64,000 nt of DNA from Saccopteryx bilineata (taxonomy: Eukaryota > Chordata > Mammalia > Chiroptera > Emballonuridae), in NCBI RefSeq assembly GCF_036850765.1, contig NC_089490.1, positions 126,322,522 to 126,386,521 of the forward strand, written 5' to 3'. The position numbers were made by a program, and so were the translations under genes. The notes under the pieces were generated by a model. That model saw nothing but the letters and a program-made list of their open reading frames with translations, searched no databases and was not told where the DNA came from. Positions 58,479 through 64,000 of this stretch are shown piece by piece. Position 1 is the stretch's first letter, and each line of letters starts with the position of its first letter.

Positions 58479-58714
58479 AAATCCCACCTCTTTTCAATAA
58501 GAGAAGAAAAAGTCCATTTAAACCAGATAAGCTTTTGATTTTTATATTGCTTGTACCCTCTTGCCCTCAATAAGTAAATTTCTTTTTCAGTTCCGAAAAA
58601 AAAATTAACCAAGCATTCTCGGGAAAAGAAAACATGATAGGCAGGATTTTAACAAACTCTAAATTTGGGTTAGGGAAGAAATAATTTATAGAAATTGATC
58701 CTTTAAGTATGAGA

Positions 58715-59240
58715 TAATAAAACTTAGAAGGTTAAGAGTACAGACTTTGGGCCCCGGTTGGTTGGCTCAGTGATAGAGTGTCGGCCTGGTGTGCGGAGGT
58801 TCCGGGTTTGATTCCCGGCCAGGGCACACAGGAGAAGCGTCCATCTGCTTCTCCACCCCTCCCCCTCTCCTTCCTCTCTGTCTCTCTCTTCCCCTCCCGC
58901 AGCCAAGGCTCCATTGGAGCAAAGATGCCCCGGGTGCTGGGGATGGCTTTGTGGCCTCTGCCTCAGGCGCTACACTGGCTCTGGTCGCAACAGAGCAAGC
59001 CCCCGGATGGGCAGAGCATTGCCCCCTGGTGGATGTGCCGGGTGGATCCCGGTCGGGCGCATGCGGGAGTCTGTCTGACTGCCTCCCCATTTCCAGCTTC
59101 AGAAAAATGCAAAAAATAAAAAAATAAAAAAAGAGTACAGACTTTGGAATCAGAGATCTAGACTGATTTACTAGCCAAGTGATCTTCCTTAAAGCCCTTC
59201 AGTGTTCTTACCTATAATCTGAGGATAATTAGTGGCATCG
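58715..59240 (+). repeat. MIR, sense, split by a SINE
   Basis: 'gaaggttaagagtacagac' at the left and 'ttggaatcagagatctagac', 'agccaagtgatcttcc' at the right are consecutive MIR parts around the SINE at 58751-59130. Confidence 0.8.
58751..59130 (+). mobile_element. Ves-like SINE, long type, sense, nested in MIR
   Basis: Head 'gccccggttggttggctc', B box 'gggtttgattcccgg', complete body and an (A)n(TA) tail. A 17-base exact duplication, aagagtacagactttgg, flanks it (58734-58750 and 59131-59147). Open frames of over 100 codons on both strands come from the SINE. Confidence 0.97.
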
Positions 59241-59244
59241 ATCT

Positions 59245-59580
59245 AGCCGTATTCCCAGTGACTAGCATGCACTTCTCCCTCCTCTTGGCCTGAGTGGCTC
59301 CTTCTCATCCTTCATGACTCAGTTTAAATAACCCCTCCTCAGAAAGCCCTGTTTGATCATCCTACAGCCAGGCTCCCTTGTGCTTACCTATCATAGCACC
59401 GCTTGTAGGACTCACCATATTTTATAACTTTGCATGCTTCCTCTATTATTTTATAAGTTCCATAAGGGCCAGGATACATGTTTGTTTACTCAACCGTGTG
59501 TCCTGAATATCTAGCAGGGGGGCTGGCCTATAGTATAGGCACAACAAACACTGATGTATGAATGAATGTATGTATAAATG
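59245..59580 (+). repeat. L2 3' end, sense
   Basis: 'ggctccttctcatccttcat', 'cccctcctcagaaagccc', 'tccataagggccaggatac' and the terminal 'gaatgaatg' are textbook L2. Confidence 0.88.
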
Positions 59581-60844
59581 AATACACAAGGTCTTTAAAA
59601 ATTATTAATACTATTATCATCAGCACCAAATAATGTACCGAACAGACAATGAATTTCCTGTTGTATAAATATATTCACTTCATTTTTTGTTTTCAATGTT
59701 AAGGCCAAAATGTCCTTATTAGTGATAGCATATGAAACCATGCCAATAGAATGCCTGGTTGAATATCAAAAATTATTCTGGAAAATTGCAGAAGGGCTAA
59801 AATTTGGAGAATGGCACAGAGCCGGGAAGCCATGACCCAGGATATGTGTACACCATGTATGATCTGGAAGATCTCACTCCAGAAGATGGGACTCCAGCCG
59901 TCGCTTCACCCTGTCCTCGGAACCTCCAGCTCCCATGCTGGGGGGGAGGGGGCATCGCTAGCTCAACTGCTGGGCTGGGCCCCTTTCTACATGCTCAGCC
60001 ATCTTCCTAGACTCTGGCAGGAGGAACACTAGCTATGTTGTTGATTCACTGGCAAATATTCTGTTATTAAAAATCAAACCAAACAGTATATTTTCTTTAA
60101 AATAAAGAAAATAATTTTAAAGTAACATTAAGATATAAAAAAAAGCAAGGAAAGAACAGGGTTACTATATATACGTAGAGATCACATTGTTAAAATGTTT
60201 GCACTAACAAGAAAGAAAAATTTTAAACATATTATTTTTCATACTCTGCTAAGGAGAAAGAATGCTGAATAAAAAAGAAGATAAGTACTGGCAACAATTA
60301 ATTGAAGTTCAAGGTGCCCAAAAGATCCTAAGAGCTATTTAATTTTACCCAGCTACATAAACTATGTTCAAGGTTTTTAAATTGCTTTCTTGATTTAAAA
60401 AAAAAAATCATGAATAATAATAATAAGAGCAGAGGAGCATCTGTACACCTAGATTTGAGATTGTGACAAATTCTGCAAGCTGCTGACAAATGAGCCTGAT
60501 GCTGGTCCCCAAGACAGCATAAAGGGGATCATCAACGTGAGAGTTGGGGAAGGAGGAACACCAAAAGAAGCCAGTATAGCTTCCTCAAATTGGGGACAAA
60601 GTAAACATTATGTATTTGGGGTTGGACAAGGAGGCTTTAAGAAGGAGCTTAATTTTTTCTAAAAGATGGAGAAACATGGGCTAAATGACAATTTACTTAA
60701 GACAAGTTTCCATGTGGCTGAAAAACTGTACGGAACGTGGCTATGTCAAGGTGAAGGCACGTGTCCAGAAGCAAGCCAAAGAGCTCTGTCTTGAGCACTA
60801 TTCTCCACAATATTCCTGACACCTTGAATAAAAATCTTTGAGAG
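59581..60844. other. Unassigned intron sequence
   Basis: Overlapping 68- and 73-codon plus-strand frames at 59804-60032 lie in a GC-richer patch; neither has a recognisable domain. The rest is AT-rich. Confidence 0.45.
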
Positions 60845-61021
60845 CAGAGGCTGGCAGCTTGTCTTTCTGTAAAAAGGCAGATGACAAATTGGTTTTGTGG
60901 GCCATGTATAGTTTCCAGTGCATATTTTTCTTTAAAGAAAAAGCTTAAAAGATGTTATAATCATTCTTAGCCTGAGGTGACAAGTCATATTTCCCTACGG
61001 GCCACAGCTTGCCAACCCCTG
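60845..61021. mobile_element. hAT-Charlie-like element
   Basis: Left end 'cagaggctggcagctt' with 'ttctgtaaaaaggcagatga', and right end reversed 'caggggttggcaagctg', match the ends of a common mammalian Charlie-type MITE whose middle is deleted here. The 8-base flanks (tttgagag, ttctacag) agree at only five positions. Confidence 0.7.
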
Positions 61022-61493
61022 TTCTACAGTTGATCAAACTTGAGGGTGACATATAAAATACATTGCTTAACAGACTCAGGATCCATAAAGGTACCTAGCA
61101 CCTTAGAATTGTAAGGGACACGACCCCTAGAGAGCAGCTAGTCAAAAGCTGCCCTATCTGTTCACAGGACAAGCTAGAATAGCCCCTGGATTACAGATTG
61201 GCAGAAATAAATGAATGGTTTTGAACATGAAATCTCAAAGTCTCAATTACATGAGTATAGGTTAGGCGTTTATGGCTAGACAGCTGAACAAGTGAAGAAT
61301 GGCATTTCAGCCACGAGTCAGCCACATAAAGGTCCAGGGTGTGATGGCAAATTCCACGATCCAGAACAAGACACCACCACCCTTCAGCTTCTTGCCCCAG
61401 AGTGCTACATTCAGAGTCAGTGCTATAATACGTGAGGAAGGCTGAAGAAATTGCATGGGAAAACTGGAGGCCCAGCACAGGACTTTAGAGCTG

Positions 61494-61522
61494 CAAAGTA
61501 GAATATGGTATAGAGACAAATA
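61494..61522 (+). repeat. Exact 29-bp duplication, copy A
   Basis: It begins caaagtagaatatgg and is identical to 62758-62786. Confidence 0.95.
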
Positions 61523-61919
61523 TACAAAGCCCAGCAAGCTACATAAGCAGAGAATGAGCTGGTTTATTGTTTGGAAGCCTTGACCCAAGAGGTAGGGGAG
61601 AAAAAAACTCTTGGTGGCAACTGCTCACAGTGCCTACAGCGGCCGGGGCAGGAAATGCACTCGTGTATTTATTTCTCCCTTTCGGTTATAAAGCATGAAG
61701 CACTGAGTTAGTAGAAGGGACTCTCCATTTCTCCAAGCAATAGTCCAGCATCTCAAGGAAAAGGCAGTTCAGGGATGGAGCCCTATCATTTATGGCCAGA
61801 CAATGTGCTCCCAGATGGAAGTGGGGGAGTCCATCCTTATACTGTGCTTAACTCGTTTTTCCTTCACGGTCCATGAATCTAATTTTGCCCTTCATTAACA
61901 CAGACTAAATCCATTCATT

Positions 61920-61920
61920 C

Positions 61921-61951
<31 letters not shown>

Positions 61952-61975
61952 ATAATATATATTTATATATATATA
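61920..61975. repeat. Imperfect (TA)n tract
   Basis: About 55 bases of TA repeat with a few phase breaks and one TTTA. Confidence 0.93.
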
Positions 61976-62159
61976 ATTCTTTAATTACTTAAAGACATAT
62001 ACTCCCTAAACTGTTGTTGCTTCTAGAAACAGGTCATAAATTCCTTTTACAGCTCAGTAAATTTCACATATGCCATAGTTTCCAAACTACTTAGAACAAC
62101 TAGAGTTTAAAATTATTTTTATATGCATGGTTCCATTTGCTCCACTGGAAGCAGAGAAA

Positions 62160-62340
62160 GTATTATATTCTCTCTGTCTCTTCCTCCTCCTTCCCTTTCA
62201 GGGCAAACAATCTGAACAAAGTCCAGGGAGTTTACATAACATATCTAAGACAGACAGCTAGAAAGTGGCAAGTTCAGGATTACCACCAAGACTTTTGAAT
62301 TCTGAGCCCATGCATTTCCAGATTCTTTGTTAGAGGTTAT
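62160..62340 (-). repeat. Probable MIR, antisense
   Basis: 'tatctaagacagacagctag', 'aaagtggcaagttcaggat' and 'tctgagcccatgcatttcc' resemble a reversed MIR. Confidence 0.6.
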
Positions 62341-64000
62341 TCAGTTAAAAGGGTCTTGATTAGTGTGGTATGGGTTTGCATTACACTGGTGAAGTTTTCA
62401 ACAGCGTGTACCACAGGGTAAGTTTGATCAATTCTAATGAATAGAAACGATACAAGGAACAGGATGAGGATACAAAATGGCAGATTTGGGAATTGTTTCT
62501 CTAGTCGGAAACTTCTTGGTTCTTTTACTCTCCATTCTTCTACTTCAAACCACCATGAAATTACTAGAGCAACTCTCTAAGCAGTAATTACATTCATCAA
62601 ATAAACATAACTGCGGAAGTATCAAGTTCATACTGTTCTGAAGTCATTTTTACAGACCTGTATTTGAAGCCGGTATCGTGGGTGTACAGTTTTCCTTTTT
62701 ACATGTTCCCATCAGTGAAGGTAATGTCACAGTAGAAATGTCATTACTTCCTGAAAACAAAGTAGAATATGGTATAGAGACAAATACGCAAATGATAAAT
62801 GAACACACAATTACAGAGGCAGGTAAATAAAGGCACTACTATTCCAACTAGCTGTGTTTCTAGTCTTTTAGTAAGTTAGCTTGAACCGCTGAAGAGTTCT
62901 GCCTATTGAAGTAATTTTATAGAGAATAGGTTCATGGGCCAATCCACTGAAAGCCTTTTATACCTTTTTAAAGTGACTGAGATAAAGTATTAACAATATC
63001 ATTGTTACCACGTGTAACAATGTTTCTGTGGCCAAAGGCATTTAGGGTTTGGACTTGGAATGCCAGGAACAGTGGGTGCTCCTCAAGCTGTAAGCCATGG
63101 GTGGGTCCCTATGGCTGAGACAGACAGTACAGTGGTGGTGGTCTCCTATGGGAAAGGGCAGAAGACTCCTCAGGGAAGCAAGAATCTTCTGCAGGATCCC
63201 TGTTCAGGTTCTTCCTTTTTTTCTTTAGTCCCCAAGGATCCATCTGCCTGCTGGCTCACCTGCTATTTACTTGGTTCAGAATGGAACAGAAAAGAGTATC
63301 CTTTCTATCTATGTGGGGGAAAAAAGTTTTATGAAAAATATCTTTTGTTGTTAGTAACAAATACAAAGAGAAGAGGTTCCTTCCTCTCAAACCTATTTTT
63401 TTTCACATCAAGCCAATAAGGGAAGTCCACAAGACAGAGGGAGGGAGTGAGTTTCTTTTCATATACAGAGAGCTAAAGAACTATTTAAGTGCATTTCTAA
63501 ACCACACCTTTAAGTAAATGTGGTTCACGGATTACATGCGGGAGGAAGAGGTTAATGGGACCTGGAGTCAGGACAGGTGAGAGGAAGTGGCCCTGCCTGG
63601 AGGAGTACTCTGAAGTGGGGAGGCCACACATCTGACCTCCTTCTCTTCTTGTTCCTGGACTTAGGCAAGCACGGGGGGAAAGTGCAGCTACATCACTCGG
63701 GTAGAGTGAGTTTCAGGGTCAGAGAAGGAGGGAGGTGAGGATGCTGAGTGTGCTCTGGGAGCCATTCTGTTACGTACTAAATATTTACTGACCCTATGCT
63801 AAGCTCTGAGGGCCTCGTAGACCTGACAATCAATTAGGGAACAGAGAGGTACAGTATAATTTTTACTACAGATAAAGTAATGTCAGACATTAGGAGAGGG
63901 AGAAATAAATTCTGGAAGGAAAGAAAAGAAGGTGAAAGCTTTTTGAAGAATCCACCTAAAGGAGACATGGAATTGATACATAGGCAGATGAGGTAGGGGA
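62341..64000. other. Unassigned intron sequence
   Basis: Contains copy B of the 29-base duplication. A 119-codon plus-strand frame at 63060-63419 has no recognisable domain or splice support. No host exon seen. Confidence 0.5.
62758..62786 (+). repeat. Exact 29-bp duplication, copy B
   Basis: Identical to 61494-61522; similarity falls off on both sides (both are preceded by 'ctg' within a few bases and followed by a 'caaa'). Confidence 0.95.

Larger units (their letters stand above)
61022..62159. other. Unassigned intron sequence with AT-rich tract
   Basis: Contains copy A of the 29-base duplication (61494-61522) and an imperfect (TA)n tract at 61920-61975. Minus-strand frames at 61191-61588 show no domain. 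Confidence 0.5.
1..64000 (-). other. ITPR2: ITPR2 locus, 3' portion (three internal exons plus introns)
   Basis: The whole window appears to lie inside one gene on the minus strand. Three exons, at 49570-49700, 48317-48482 and 36833-36993, join in frame to a continuous stretch of an IP3 receptor from the pore loop to the C-terminal linker. The residues [19 protein letters not shown] and YVAQMIV fit type 2 better than type 1 or 3, from memory of the family. IP3 receptors are tetrameric calcium-release channels of the endoplasmic reticulum. The final exon with the cytoplasmic coiled coil is not visible below 36833 and the preceding exon is not visible above 49700, so both flanking introns run out of the window. 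Seen: exons and splice sites. Inferred: type 2 and gene extent. Confidence 0.93.

Noticed and set aside
63060..63419. 119-codon plus-strand frame
   Set aside because: No domain, not flanked by splice signals; the last third is Phe- and Lys-rich intron translation.
1..64000. CRISPR arrays, operons, bacterial or phage features
   Set aside because: The DNA is vertebrate intron. The regularly spaced repeats are microsatellites, and no array with unique spacers was seen.

Overview
The window is intronic DNA from a mammal, almost certainly a bat. The host gene is the 3' part of the inositol 1,4,5-trisphosphate receptor type 2 gene (ITPR2), read on the minus strand. The bat assignment rests on at least 17 loci of tRNA-derived SINEs of the Ves-like kind known from microbats, mixed with mammal-wide MIR, L2, L1, MER5A and MER20 copies and with several young-looking hAT and Tc1/mariner elements. 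I cannot fix the family; the SINEs do not look like the classic short Ves of Myotis.

Gene layout, in transcription order (right to left): an exon at 49700-49570 carries the pore loop and selectivity filter GGGVGD; after a 1.09-kb intron an exon at 48482-48317 carries the pore-lining S6 helix and two Cys of the C-terminal zinc-finger-like linker; after an 11.3-kb intron an exon at 36993-36833 supplies the two His of the same linker. All three have proper splice sites and matching codon phases (exon starts 2 bases into a codon; G|GA split between the second and third). The final exon, expected to encode the C-terminal coiled coil, is not in the remaining 36.8 kb, so the last intron is longer than that. 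No exon was recognised between 49701 and 64000. No other protein-coding gene, RNA gene or CRISPR array is supported.

Everything else is transposon history. 1-36 kb: hAT elements at 2640, 7140, 11023, 19584 and 23308, a TA-flanked Tc1/mariner element inside a MIR at 1397, SINEs, L2 pieces and a MER5A. 33-46 kb: stacked L2 fragments in both orientations, two L1 pieces and a probable solo LTR near 44.0-44.8 kb. 45-60 kb: a long plus-strand L2 carrying a SINE and a double-hairpin mariner MITE, a SINE dimer at 47.4 kb, a SINE broken by a hAT at 52 kb, a long minus-strand L2 to 55.2 kb, MER20 and several well-preserved SINEs with target-site duplications. 60-64 kb: a Charlie-like hAT, an AT-rich tract and unassigned intron.

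The observations most worth a second look are a diverged 120-bp pair at 37.3 and 38.9 kb, the second copy lying inside an L2; an exact 29-bp duplication at 61.5 and 62.8 kb; the possible intronic read-through C-terminus after the exon at 36.8 kb; two SINE subfamilies separated by an internal duplication; and an unexplained GC-rich block at 56.0-56.5 kb. I found no new biological system.
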